Assembly: GCF_958979055.1 (NCBI RefSeq)
Contig: NC_084896.1
Coordinates: forward strand, 3,410,001 to 3,474,000
DNA length: 64,000 bases
Reading direction: 5' to 3'
Source: Alnus glutinosa
Lineage: Eukaryota > Streptophyta > Magnoliopsida > Fagales > Betulaceae
Each line of letters starts with the position of its first letter. Position 1 is the first letter of the stretch. The translations under genes and the position numbers were made by a program. Positions 51,730 to 63,328 of the stretch are shown here, piece after piece. The notes beneath the pieces are model-generated. The model worked only from the letters and a program-made list of their open reading frames with translations, made no database searches and was not told the origin of the DNA.

Positions 51730-52560
51730 TAAAAGAGCCGAAACAAAAAACGAAATTCGCGATCACAATATAACAAACTTAAAAAAATAACTTCATTTAA
51801 ACTTATTGACAAAAACACAAAGAGCATGAGAAAAGACTTTAAAAGATTCCTCATTTCCTCCCAACGGTGAAACCATAAACACCCAGAAACTAAATACAAA
51901 CAGAGAAACCAAATATACGCTGCAACAAGATCGAATTCAAGCACCAGGGGATTGGAATTTTAGTAATGGAAGCGTTGAGTTGACGAACAAGCTTAAGGAT
52001 GAACATGTAAAAGAGAATATAAAAGTTTTATCCTAATTCTAAGCAACCGCAAGAATCAATGACGTCTTGGTAGTGGGTAATTGGGAAACGCCCAACATCC
52101 ATCGCTAACTGATATGACTCATCAACCCTTTCATTTCACTGCCTGGTTAGTGGTTACTCCGCATACACCGGTAGTGAAATATGCAGACCAGAAGAACATT
52201 AAACAATGAAATAGTAACGCACCAAACACAATCTAACAGTAACGTAAGAATCATGGATTACGTCGGCTTTGGGGTGCAATCTTCATAAAACTACTGGGTA
52301 AATAGTTTAATGGCTCAAATGGTTCGGGAATCAAATTGTACGTACCAGTTAGTACGCTGTTGTAGAGCTCCACCACTATCCTACCTTCCAGCTCTCCTCC
52401 TTCGCTTATCTCCAGAGAGCATTAGCACCGTGGCCTCCTCATCTCTCTCTTTGTTGCCTTGTTTCTTTCTGCACTCTTCTCTGAGCTCCCTCTCTCTCTC
52501 TCTCTCTCTCTGTCAATAAATAGTGAGGGACAGAACAGAAGAGAAAATAGAGAGTTAAAA
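51730..52560 (-). other. Probable upstream exon/leader of the coiled-coil gene
   Basis: On the minus strand there is a GA-rich tract (52490-52512), then a GC-richer stretch with a donor-like GAAGGTAGG near 52385. This fits a 5' leader exon of the gene above. No clear protein match. Confidence 0.3.
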
Positions 52561-52654
52561 CGAACGGCCGTGTACAGTGGACGCTTCGTTTTCTCCTAAA
52601 ACGCCTGACGCCTCGGTTTTTTAACGGTCATTTCTTTTAATTGTGTTGAAAAAA

Positions 52655-53075
52655 GTCCCTTATTAGCCCTTCAAATTATTAATTTATTACACGAGTAATA
52701 ATATTTTTCAAACTTTTAACTAGACAATATTTCTCCAAATTACCAAAAAAAAAAAAATTTGTCAAAATCTTTTCAATAGCGAAAATATCCTTAATAAAAA
52801 ACAATAGAAAAAAAAACTAAATTTTTTAAAAAAAAAAAATTTAAAAAACAAAAAAACCAGAGGGTGCCGAGCCTTTTTTTTTTTTTTTTTTTTTTTTTTT
52901 ATTTTTTATTTCATAGGGATATTTTTTGTCTTTTAAGGTCATTTTTGTCTTTTTGTTAGCTTTGGGGATAGAAACAATTTTTTGATAATTTGAGAAAATA
53001 TTGTTCCAATTAATTCGGGGAGGATATTGTCAATTGTGTAGTAATTTGAAGAGGTATGTCTTAACTTCTCATAGT
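52655..53075. mobile_element. AT-rich foldback MITE
   Basis: The left part (GACAATATTTCTCCAAATTACC near 52725) matches the complement of the right part (GGAACAATATTTTCTCAAAT near 53005). Outer segments (CCCTTCAAATTATTA against CCTCTTCAAATTACTA) also pair. The centre is poly(A) and poly(T) with a long T tract at 52874-52900. It is non-coding; target duplication not resolved. Confidence 0.5.
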
Positions 53076-53649
53076 TTTTAGGTACTTTAAAACGTCATTT
53101 ATCACCATTTTAGGCCGTTTGCATTCTCTAGGTTTTTTTTTTTTTTTTTTTTTTGACGAATATTTTCATTTTTAAAAGGTTTAAGGGTTTTAGAGGTTGG
53201 GGACTTTTTGGGCCAGGATCTTTGTTATTAGGCTTTGTAAATTTCTCCTAATCATAAGATTTGGATATATAAGATTAAGAAAATGACAGAAGTAATGGCA
53301 CTGAGTGGCTATCCTTAGAACTGAAGGACAGAAAATTCATGGATTAATTTAGTGGTAATGAGTAAAGAACAATGAGGCTTCATTGAGGACATATGTCATG
53401 AGGATTCACATGGTTCTGCCTCCCAACCAATCATGAGATCTGATAGGAATCATACTTTATATTTTCTGTAACTATTCATACTGCCCCCAAACTATTGTGG
53501 CCCAATTGAAGTTATTATCAATGGATCATGGTCTGCTACCTGCTGAATGCATATCCAAAAAACCATTTGGATGAAAGACAAGTTGATATAGAATCTAACA
53601 TGCATGTGGATCATATTTTTCGATATTAATTTGATAAACCTTCTGCCAC
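53076..53649. other. Intergenic, poly(T) tract
   Basis: T tract at 53136-53154. A TCACATGGTTCTGCCTCCCA phrase near 53406 resembles the SAUR distal promoter box (compare TCACATGGTTCTGTCTGCCA near 41.59 kb), but no SAUR follows. No gene is visible. Confidence 0.4.
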
Positions 53650-55582
53650 TAGACTACATGTTTGTTGAAGAATTTGATATAGCATTTGGACAATGGCATG
53701 CATGTTGTAACCCTACCGGTGGTTAGCAGTTCATATGATGATGTTTTGAGAAACATACAAGTGAGCAGTTGGTGATCCTATGGATTAGAGCCTGATTTTG
53801 AAGGGATGCTAGGTTGAAGCACCAAACAACCAAGTAGATAACATCTTATACCTTGCTATTTGTATGGACCCTAGTTTACCCAAGTCACCTAACCAGCAGC
53901 AAGCCATGGTTTGGAGAAATATTCTTCATGTCTGTGGGAAAATTCAAGTATTTCAATTGATAGGCCATAGCTGGAAAGCCATGCCAATCAACTATCACAA
54001 ACAGGAACTTGAAGTCTAGATACTAGGCATTGATAAAGCAACTGCACAGTTCCTTATTTGGTATGCATCAGATGGTCATCCTCATAATTTCACATCACTC
54101 TTCTCTTTCAACACAACATATGGACCATGAGCATTTCCAATCTAAAATGTCTCAAAAGTCTAGAGCAGTACAATCTTTCACTTGTCAATCAATCTGTGTA
54201 TAGTTTAAACTCACTATTTTTTGACAGAAAGGGCTCTGTAAGAATTAGCCAAATTAATCTTTTTAATGATTATCAAACTTATGGTAGTCTGATGATATAC
54301 TTTACTCCTGAAAGGAAGTCATCTAAGAAGCATATATAATCTTCTGAGTTTGGCTATGCATTCAACAAAGGCAGATTTATTAACACAACATATGTGCACA
54401 AACAGGAGGACATCCTCTTGCAACATACACATAGGGTGACCGAGAAGTTTAATGGGAAGACAAAAGCATGTGACTTTTAGGGCTAAGTGCTCTTCACAAC
54501 CTCATTCCTCATTTCCTCTATATATAGACAAACATAGCGTTGAGTATGCATATATGAGTGAAAAGCAATTAAGTCTCACATTAAAAGGATATTACAAGTG
54601 TGAATAGTTAATATATCACAATTGTGCTCAAATCGATTAGCTTAAGCTTTTGGGTTTAGTGGTGTATGTCTTAATATGCTATATCATGGCCTCATTGCAA
54701 GAACTCCCCAAGAAATAAATGGTCAGAACTTTTTTCTATCACTGTCGTGAAGAAGGATTGAGATCGGGAGCAATAGTTCTAATTAGGGCAGTTCATTTTA
54801 GAATCCTAGAACCTAATGAACCCTGTGTTATTGCGATCGTAGCCATTTATTTATAATAATCAGCCAAGATAAAAGGTATTGCACTCAGTGGCATTGTATT
54901 GCACAATATCTCAATCCAGTGAAGCAAATCAGTTTTTACTTTTACCAAATGCAACAGCCAGACCTTTTTTCAGCAGTAGTTTTGCTCTGCAGTAGTTGTT
55001 GCTCGTCTATTTTGTATTTTTTTTTTAAAAAAAAAAAAAAAAGGAAAAAGAAAGAAATGAGAAATATATATTTTTTATAGAAGCTCTTTTTTTCTTTTTC
55101 TTTTTTTTACTTTCTGCTGCCCTCAGGTTAAAAGCTTCTTGAAACTTGTTTAAACTCATCAAGTTAGTTGTTCATGATGAGTCTAAGATAATGATTCATG
55201 GGCTACTAGCTTGTTCATGACTTAGCTGATCTAAAACAGGCATTTCCCAAGTTGAGACCTTGTTTTGGATATATGTTGGGGGCCTGAAGTCATCAGAGTG
55301 ACCCCAGAGGTTGGTTGGCTAGTTGGCACAAAAAAACCCCTGAAAGACACGAGACTAAGTTCAATGCTTATGTGAACAAGCAAAATGAATCTCAAGATCC
55401 TCTCTAATCAAGACAAGTCCTTGACGCCAAAACTAAATGTCTAGCACCAAAAACTAGTGATTTGTTCTTGCAAAACATAGCCCATAGAGCATGTATAATA
55501 TTATTTCACAAGTTGAAACTCTCTTTTTCTTGTCCCCCACTCAAAATGGTAGGGCATGATATCTTGCGTGAGACAAGGCAAA

Positions 55583-55690
55583 CCATGTGAACATTCAACA
55601 ATAACTTCACCTGACATGTCTCTCAACATTCTTCAGTCAAGTTCCCACTATTCTAGCCAAGTTTAAGGCTTGACCTCTGCCTATATAAAT
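55583..55690 (+). promoter_or_regulatory. Promoter of G1 with AuxRE
   Basis: CCATGTGAACATTC at 55583-55596, TGTCTC at 55617-55622 and CTATATAAAT at 55681-55690. The box and AuxRE arrangement is the same as in subfamilies D and E despite divergent surroundings. Confidence 0.7.
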
Positions 55691-55814
55691 AAGTTCAGGT
55701 GCTAAGATGCCATCTCAACTCAAAGAACTAAGCATTCAATTACTAAAGCTGTTCTCTCATCCAATCAACCTCTCAAAGTGCAATTTTTTTCTTCTTCTCT
55801 TTTCCACTCCAAAA

Positions 55815-56117
55815 ATGGGAATCCGATTGATGGGGATAGTGAATGCGAAGCAAAAGCTGCAGAGAACTCTTTCAGCAAGAATCAGGATGGTCTCAGCCAC
55901 AAGCATTGATGTCCCAAAAGGCCACTTTGCAGTTTATGTTGGAGAATTCAAGAAGAGGTTTGTGATTCCAATTGCTTACTTGAACTGCCCTTTATTCCAA
56001 GACTTGCTAAACCTGGCTGAGGAAGAATTTGGATATGAACATCCCATGGGCGGTCTCACTATTCCATGCAGTGAAGAATACTTCATCAGTTTAACTTCAG
56101 CTCTAAATTGCTCATAA
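55815..56117 (+). CDS. SAUR: SAUR family protein, subfamily G (copy G1)
   Basis: 100 aa, [20 protein letters not shown], then [20 protein letters not shown] with a one-residue-shorter loop than A-F (EFKKRF), [28 protein letters not shown], and C-terminus SALNCS. GYEHP and the short loop resemble the soybean X15/10A-type SAURs. It is identical in protein to G2. The open frame upstream is not coding: it begins within the leader, and the downstream copy has a frame difference there. Confidence 0.95.
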   Translation: MGIRLMGIVNAKQKLQRTLSARIRMVSATSIDVPKGHFAVYVGEFKKRFVIPIAYLNCPLFQDLLNLAEEEFGYEHPMGGLTIPCSEEYFISLTSALNCS

Positions 56118-57650
56118 GTATGTGGCCCGACACAAATTATCAAAGAGAGAGTGAGACAGCCAAGCCGGTCTCCTAAATTTTGTATTGTGGGTTCTTACTT
56201 CTTACCATTACCATTTGTACGATGTCATGTAATTGTAAGTACATTGTTCACTTGATTTCTAGATTTTGTATTATGGTCATTTGAACTAGATTTCTAGATC
56301 TCTCTGTGCTAATTAGAAATATGGGTGACAAAATGTGTTTGCTTGTCGGGTTCGGCCATGTCGAGGCATAAGATGGAAATAACTCGCTAATATAATCACA
56401 ACAAAATTTCGGAAACCAAACACGACAAGCAACTTTTTTAAGGCCAAAGTCACCACCTCCAATGTAAAAACTCTACACCAGACTACATGTTTGTTGAAGA
56501 ATTTGATATAGCATTTGGACAATGGCATGCATGTTGTAACCCTACCAATGGTTAGCAGTTCATATGATGATGTTTTGAGAAACATATAAGTGAGGAGTTG
56601 GTGATCCTTTGGACTAGAGCCTGATTTTGAAGGGATGCTAGGTTGAATGGAAGCACCAAACAACCAAGTAGATAACTTCTTATACCTTGCTATTTGAATA
56701 GACCCTAGTTTACCCAAGCCACCTAACCAGCAAGCCATGGTTTGGAGAAATATTCTTCATGTCCGTGAGAAAGTTCAAGTATTTCAATTGATAGGCCATA
56801 GCTGGAAGTCATGCCAATCAACTATCACAAACAGGAACTTTAAGTCTAAATACTAGGCATTGATAAAGCAACTGCACAGTTCCTTCTTTGGTATGCATCA
56901 GATGGTCATCCTCATAATTTCACGTCACTCTTCTCTTTCAACACAACATATGGACCATGAGCATTTCTAATCTAAAATGTCTCAAAAGTCTAGAGCAGTA
57001 AAATCTTTCACTTGTCGATCGATCTGTGTATAGTTTCAAATCACTAGTTTTTTACAGAAAGGGCTCTGTAAGAATTAGGCAAATTGAACTTTTTAGTGCT
57101 TATCAAACTTATGGTAGTCTGATGATATACTGTACTCCTGAAAGGAAGTCATCTAAGAAGCATATATAATCTTCTGAGTTTGGCTATGCATTCAACAAAA
57201 AGGCAGACGTATTAATACAACATATATCCACAAACAGGAGGACATCATCTTGCAACATACACATAGTGTGAACTACTCTCAATTTAATGGGAAGACAGAA
57301 GCATGTGACTTTTAGTGCTAAGTGCTCTTCACAGCCTCATTCCTCATTTCCTCTATACATAGACAAACATAGCGTTGAGTATGCATATATGAGTGAAAAG
57401 CAATTAAGTCTCACATTAAAAGGATATTACAAGTGTGAATAGTTAATATAACACAATTGTGCTCAAATCCGTTAGTTTAAGCTTTTGGGTTTAGTGGTGT
57501 ATGTCTTAATATGCTATATCATGGCCTCATTGCAAGAACTCCCCAAGTAATAAATGGTCAGAACTTTTTTCTATCACTGTCGTGAAGAAGAAGGATTGAG
57601 ATCGGGTACAATAGCTCTAATTTGGGTGATTCATTTTAGAATCCTAGAAC

Positions 57651-57880
57651 GTGCCATGTTATCCTACCGCCACCCTTATTGCCGCACCGCCACTACCAAT
57701 CTCCCACCATCACCACTACTGGAGTGGCTGAACCACCCCAATGGCCAAAGGAGGTGGTTCAGCCACCCCCAATAGTCGGTTTAGGGGAAGCCAAACCACT
57801 CCTGTGGCCAAGTGGGTGGTTAAGCTACCCCCAATTACTACCCTGGTGGCTAGCATTCCCACCCCTTCTTTCTCTCTTCT
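57651..57880. mobile_element. GC-rich GGTGGC/CCACCC insertion in copy 2
   Basis: Absent from copy 1, where CTAATGAACCC occupies the site. It consists of CCACCCCAATGGCC, GGTGGTTCAGCCACC and similar phrases, like the core of the 34.2 kb MULE-MITE and the 62.25 kb block. Terminal repeats are not obvious, so it may be a fragment or a filler insertion. Confidence 0.5.
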
Positions 57881-58643
57881 ATGTGTTATTGCGATCTTAG
57901 CCATTTATTTAAAGATCAGCCAAGATAAATGGTATTACACTCGGTGGCATTGTATTGCACAATATCTCAATCCAATGAAGCAAATCAGTTTTTACTTTTA
58001 CCAAATGCAACAGCCAGACCTTTTTTCAGTAGTAGTTTTGCTCTGCAGTAGTTGTTGCTTGTCTATTTTGTATTTTTTTAAAAAAAAAAAAAAGAAAAAA
58101 GAAAAAAGAAAAAAAAAAGAAAGAAATGAGAAATATATATTTTTTATAGAAGCTCTTTTTCTTTTTTTCTTTTTAAATTCTGCTGCCCTCAGGTTAAAAG
58201 CTTCTTGAAACTTGTTTAAACTCATCAAGTTAGTTGTTCATGATGAGTCTAAGAGAATGAGTCTTGGCTACTTGTTCATGACTTAGCTGATCTAAAGCAG
58301 GCATTTCGCAAGTTGAGACCTTGTTTTGGATAAATGTTGGGGGCCTGAAGTCATCAGAGTGACCCCAGAGGTTGGTTGGCTAGTTGGCACAAAAAAGTCC
58401 CTGAAAGACACAAGACTAAGTTCAATGCTTATGTGAACAAGCAAAATGAATCTCAAGATCCTCTCTAATCAAGACAAGTCCTTGACGCCAAAACTAAATG
58501 TCTAGCACCAAAAACTAGTGCTTTGTTCTTGCAAAACATAGCCCATAGAGCATGTATAATATTATTTCACAAGTTGAAACTCTCTTTTTCTTTTCCCCCA
58601 CTCAAAATGGTAGGGCATGATATCTTGCATGAGACAAGGCAAA

Positions 58644-58751
58644 CCATGTGAACATTCAACAATAACTTCACCTGACATGTCTCTCAACATTCTTCAGTCA
58701 AGCTCCCACTATTCTAGCCAAGTTTAAGGCTTGACCCCTGCCTATATAAAT
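58644..58751 (+). promoter_or_regulatory. Promoter of G2 with AuxRE
   Basis: CCATGTGA at 58644-58651, TGTCTC at 58678-58683 and CTATATAAA at 58743-58751. Confidence 0.7.
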
Positions 58752-58873
58752 AAGTTCAGGTGCTAAGATGCCATCTCAACTCAAAGAACTAAGCATTCAA
58801 TTACTAAAGCTGCTCTCTCATCCAATCAACCTCTCAAAGTGCTTTTTTTCTTCTTCTCCTTTCCACTCCAAAA

Positions 58874-59176
58874 ATGGGAATCCGATTGATGGGGATAGTA
58901 AATGCGAAGCAAAAGCTGCAGAGAACTCTTTCAGCAAGAATCAGAATGGTCTCAGCCACAAGCATTGATGTCCCAAAAGGCCACTTTGCAGTTTACGTTG
59001 GAGAATTCAAGAAGAGGTTTGTGATTCCAATTGCTTACTTGAACTGTCCTTTATTCCAAGACTTACTAAACCTGGCTGAGGAAGAATTTGGATATGAACA
59101 TCCCATGGGCGGTCTCACTATTCCATGCAGTGAAGAATACTTCATCAGTTTAACTTCAGCTCTAAATTGCTCATAA
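58874..59176 (+). CDS. SAUR: SAUR family protein, subfamily G (copy G2)
   Basis: 100 aa, with the same protein as G1 while the DNA differs at a few silent sites (for example GTTTACGTT against GTTTATGTT). This suggests selection on the protein since the duplication or recent conversion. In this copy the upstream frame is broken before the ATG, supporting MGIRLMG as the true start in both. Confidence 0.95.
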   Translation: MGIRLMGIVNAKQKLQRTLSARIRMVSATSIDVPKGHFAVYVGEFKKRFVIPIAYLNCPLFQDLLNLAEEEFGYEHPMGGLTIPCSEEYFISLTSALNCS

Positions 59177-59337
59177 ATATGTGGCACGACACAAATTATC
59201 AAAGAGAGAGTGAGACAGCCAAGCCGGTCTCCTAAATTTTGTGTTGTGGGTTCTTACTTCTTACCATTACCATTTGTACGAAGTCATGTAATTGTAAGTA
59301 CATTGTTCACTTGATTGCTAGATCTCTGTCTGTGCTA

Positions 59338-59342
<5 letters not shown>

Positions 59343-59372
<30 letters not shown>
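59343..59372. repeat. (TA)n microsatellite
   Basis: About 15 TA units directly at the end of the second 2.8-kb repeat. Confidence 0.9.
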
Positions 59373-59374
<2 letters not shown>

Positions 59375-60398
59375 ATCCCCTACAATTGGGGTATCTGAAT
59401 TTCAGTCTTTACTGTCTGCGTTTCTTTTCATCAAAGAGACGTAGACACTCGTCCAATAGTCGCACCTGACCTATGTTCCATTGAATTTAACAAAAAAAAA
59501 ACTCTAACAGAGGAAGATAAGTGAAAGGGTATACAAATTTGTAAACTTTGAGAAAATTGGATAATAATTTGAGGTTGTACTCTTTTATTTTTGTTTGGCC
59601 ATGATCATGAGGCCCATGACTAGAAAAGACTTAATTAATTAGGGATAAGAACTATTGACTTATATTAGACTGGTTAATTACGTCACAGAACAATTTGCAG
59701 GAGGAATTGGCGCGCAGTTGCGGATATTGCGGTATATCTGGGCAATAATTTCATAGGCACATGTATACTGACTCAGTCTCCATTTCTGATTTAAATGAGT
59801 TTCAAAACGAGATACGTTTCTTTGCATTCTGACGTTCATCTTCTGTACATATTTTTGTTGAGTTGGCATACATGCTCCATTCACCATTAATTAAAAAGGA
59901 AAGAAAAAAAAAATACTAATGGTAGACGGAACATGCCAACTCAGCGAAAATGTATGCGAGATGATGGACGCCAGACGGTAATTATTTAAGGCCTGATTTT
60001 TTTTTTTAATCTGCAGTTTTTTGACGGGAGAAGGCCCCTAGGCAGCATATTTTAAGGCATTGACTGAGGGCATTGTCGGAAACAATGCTTTGATGATTCG
60101 TCTTTTTATAAGCACTTTTTTTCTTAAAATAAATCTTCATTAATTGGGGCTTTATTAAATTGGGTCATGCATTATATTATTGCCTTTTTTAATTTTATTT
60201 TTACCAAGATTTGTGGCCTTATTTAAGTGTATTGATCATATTTAAGGCCTTAATTTTTTTATTTTTTTTAGAAATAAATCTCTATTAATATTTTTAAATT
60301 AGGAGCCTTATTAAATTGGGGCCTTAGATGGTCGCCTAATCCGCCTAAACAATAATTAAATGCAATAATATTGTAGTAACAAATGAAATGTGTGTAAG

Positions 60399-60437
<39 letters not shown>

Positions 60438-60600
60438 CAAGGGAAAAATATATGAATATTTGGATGAATTCTCGGATGTAGAGCTGAGTACTCATTGAAG
60501 CACTGACGTCAAGAACATGTCCAACTCCAAAACGGTGGGCGAATTAGCTATTTAGCCTATTTTTAGCCTCAGATGGGGACCAAGTTGGGTCTGTGACACA
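59373..60600. other. Intergenic, old repeat fragments
   Basis: About 60045-60350 contains repeated GGGGCCTTATTAAATTGGG / GGCCTTATTTAAG phrases, like a degraded dispersed repeat. A GA microsatellite is at 60402-60434. No gene is visible. Confidence 0.4.
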
Positions 60601-60642
60601 ATCACACTCCTAAATCCCGTCACGCAAGGACGATGTACAATG

Positions 60643-60691
60643 CACATGTTGAAAAACCAAGCATCGATCTTCACTTTATCTCCTATAAATA
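60643..60691 (+). promoter_or_regulatory. Promoter of H: CACATG and TATA box
   Basis: CACATG at 60643-60648 and CTATAAATA at 60683-60691. The E-box is much closer to the TATA box than in other copies. Confidence 0.5.
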
Positions 60692-60804
60692 ACCCAACAA
60701 TGAGTCTTAGAAGAAACATCATTAACATTCATCGTTTTCAACAAACAACAGCAACAAAAGAAATGTCTGAGAGAAATTCTGTGTCTTTGTTGCAGTGGGA
60801 GAAA

Positions 60805-61113
60805 ATGGGTGTTCTTCTGATGGAGATGGTTCTTCATGCTAAGCAAGTTATTCGACGGCGGTCGCCATCTAAGCGTCCGACCGTTGTAGATGTTCCAAAA
60901 GGGCATTTTGCAGTTTACGTGGGAGAGGAAGAGAGGAAGAAGAGGTTTGTGGTTCCAATATCCTACTTGAAGCATCCTCTGTTCCAGGACTTGTTGAGCA
61001 AGGCAGCTGAAGAGTTTGGTTTCGATCATCAAATGGGGGGCCTTACAATTCCATGTCGAGAAGAAGATTTTATTCATCTCGCTTCTCGTTTAAACAGCTC
61101 CAGGATCAGTTGA
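60805..61113 (+). CDS. SAUR: SAUR family protein, subfamily H
   Basis: 102 aa from [20 protein letters not shown], with [20 protein letters not shown] (one residue more than A-F in the loop), [19 protein letters not shown] and [11 protein letters not shown]. Gln76 stands in place of the usual Pro, as in E1 but in a different background. An in-frame ATG 14 codons upstream (MSERNSV) and others further on would give an extended protein. I prefer the later start by family length and AAAATGGGT context, with moderate certainty. Confidence 0.92.
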   Translation: MGVLLMEMVLHAKQVIRRRSPSKRPTVVDVPKGHFAVYVGEEERKKRFVVPISYLKHPLFQDLLSKAAEEFGFDHQMGGLTIPCREEDFIHLASRLNSSRIS

Positions 61114-62229
61114 TGTAATTTTCGAGCTTTTTCTTATAAATATTTAAAAAGATAATTGCATTATTGGTCCTTAAGGTATGTCATAATTACGAATCACTCC
61201 ATATAGTTTAAAAAGTTTATGAAAGGCTCTTGTGGTAAACTAAAATTACAAATCGATCTATGTAGCACGGCCCTAGCTAACAAATTTGAAATAGACGTTA
61301 CATAACCTTTCTTTCCAAATTTGAATCTATGAAAGTTTACGAAAGTAAAGGCCGTATATATTTTTTTTCAAGAATCGATTGAGACTGTCGTATCCCGAAC
61401 GAACGTTCTAAATTCAACATTACTTTCGTAATTCATCTCCTAAAGTTCTTGTGGGCAGTACTCTCAGATGCAATTAGACCATGACAGTGAAGATAAGTGG
61501 TGGCGGGATTAGGATCGTCCACAATTATCTGTTCAAAATGTAAAGAATTCAGATAAATGATTGTGAAAGACTATTTATGAAATTCACTTAACCAAATAAA
61601 AATTAGATTATCTAACCACTTATTCGGTGAAATAAATCTTATAAAACATCTTTCATAATCACCTATTTAAATTTTTTATCATTCTAATAGAATAATTGTA
61701 GTCATTCTGATCCGACCCGTGATGGAGTGGTCGGTTGAGGCGGAAGTCCATGGTGGAAAGTGCATGAAGTAGTATCCATGCTCATGAAATTGCGTGTCCC
61801 GCACGACATTTGTATCAGATTAGGCGGCACATAACTGGCGCGACCACATCGAGAAGCCCGAATTATAGAAAACGCCAAAACTGACTGCATAGAATGACCA
61901 TACGTACACTAACTGTACGAGAAGATGTGCAGGTTTTCTTATTAGGTTGGAATAAAACTCCACATGCATGTGGAGCCTGTGAAGTGAAGATATTAACAAG
62001 CCATAATGAGAGCATTGAGAGGCTATTTGTGCTTATATAAGTTACTTTTAATTTGATTTAGATTTATTTAATTAAATGGATTATAACTTTTAACTCTAAT
62101 ATGTTAATTCTTAGTTGGGTTCACGTCAAATCACTCAACTTTGATCCACTAATTTAATGTTGGATTTGTGGGTCATGTCATATATTGCCAGTCCAAAATT
62201 AATGACTTCTGAAACCCTAAAAAGTTATT
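61114..62229. other. Intergenic, AT-rich
   Basis: About 61150-61270 (TTGGTCCTTAAGGTATGTCA and similar) resembles MITE-type ends. No gene is visible. Confidence 0.35.
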
Positions 62230-62870
62230 TTAAGGACTTAAAAAAAAAATATATTAGGAGTGGCTCAAGGCCAATTTTGGGGTGACCGAACCACCCCATG
62301 GGCCAAAACCTCTTTTTTTTTTCTTTTCTTTTTTTCACTTTGGCCCATGGGGTGGCCGAACCACCCCTATGGACCATTGGGGTAGTTCGGCCACCACCAT
62401 ATTAACATATCTAGGGATGGCAGAACCACCCCTATGGCCTTTGGCCACCCCAGGGGCAAAAGTGAAAATAATAATAATAATAAAAATAAAAAATAATTGG
62501 TTTTGGCCCTTGGGGGTAGGCCACCGAACCACCCCCAAAAATGGCCTTTGGGGGTGGCTCAACTACCCCCTTGGCCAAAATGGGGGTAGCTAGCCCCCCC
62601 CATGTGGCTATCAACCACCTCTAGATTTTATATATAGTAGCCACATCAGCGCTGATACGGCTCTGGAGACAAGTATCGCATAGGTACGTCGACACGTATA
62701 GAATGGCATGGTGGGACGTTAGTTTAGGATTAAAAAATAAACAAAAATACCATTTCTGTCTTTTCTCATAGCACAAATACATTCTATGATCGATAAAAAC
62801 AAGAACTTAGGGGGCAAAAAATAAAGTTTTAAACCATACCATAAGTATTTAACCCTAGATTTTAAAGGTA
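62230..62870. mobile_element. GC-rich GGTGGC/CCACCC block, probable non-autonomous DNA element
   Basis: 62265-62620 consists of GGTGGC/CCACCCC phrases (GGGGTGGCCGAACCACCCCT, GGGTGGCTCAACTACCCCC), like the 34.2 kb MULE-MITE core. An AT-rich stretch follows with GGGGGCAAAAAATAAAGTTT near 62810. Terminal repeats and target duplication could not be settled. Open frames here are repeat by-products. Confidence 0.45.
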
Positions 62871-63328
62871 TTCATCGATCAGTACTAAATCAAACGTCAG
62901 TTTTTAGTGGATAAGATTAAGTTTTATAACTAATTATAGGAAACTTCAATGGTAACCTAACTTATCTTTTTAGAGTGATGATGTAGACGTATCCGAAGGA
63001 ATGGCCCCTGGTACATTTAATAATCTGTTCATCTATCTCAAGTTGGCACGAGTACTATTGGGTCCATCGCCCATGTCGTCCTCTTCCTCTTCCCTGCATG
63101 TGCATAGCTTTTTCGTTGCAGAAAAGTTAATCACATGGGTGTGGTGCCCTTTGTTTTCCAATGTACGGCCACCTGTTTTTAAGCACTAAAAGCTCAGAAA
63201 ATTAGTGAAACCAGCCTGCATGTGTTTCTGGTTGGCCCGTCAATTCCAATACACAGGTGGGTCTGTTGCACCAAAAGTTAGTGGATAAATACCCTGATGA
63301 GTGATGAGTTGCAGCTATCTGAGCAAAG
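62871..63328. other. Intergenic upstream of I
   Basis: No recognisable feature apart from the distal promoter. Confidence 0.35.

Larger units (their letters stand above)
53650..56479 (+). repeat. Direct duplication, copy 1 (carries G1)
   Basis: Starts AGACTACATGTTTGTTGAAG. It is repeated from 56480, with the SAURs 3059 bp apart. Homology runs to about 56317; the last 160 bp (with GTTCGGCCATGTCGAGGCAT) are not in copy 2. It includes A/T tracts near 55017-55045 and a TTAAGCTTTTGGGTTTAGTG phrase resembling an old LTR end. There are no genes besides the SAUR. Confidence 0.9.
56480..59340 (+). repeat. Direct duplication, copy 2 (carries G2)
   Basis: Follows copy 1 through the whole upstream region. 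It differs by a 230-bp GC-rich insertion (57651-57880) and small indels in A tracts (58078-58120). The end is a TA microsatellite at 59343-59372. Confidence 0.9.

Noticed and set aside
56313-56738. 141-aa minus-strand open frame between the G repeats
   Set aside because: Not conserved in the duplicate copy and bridges a duplication junction.
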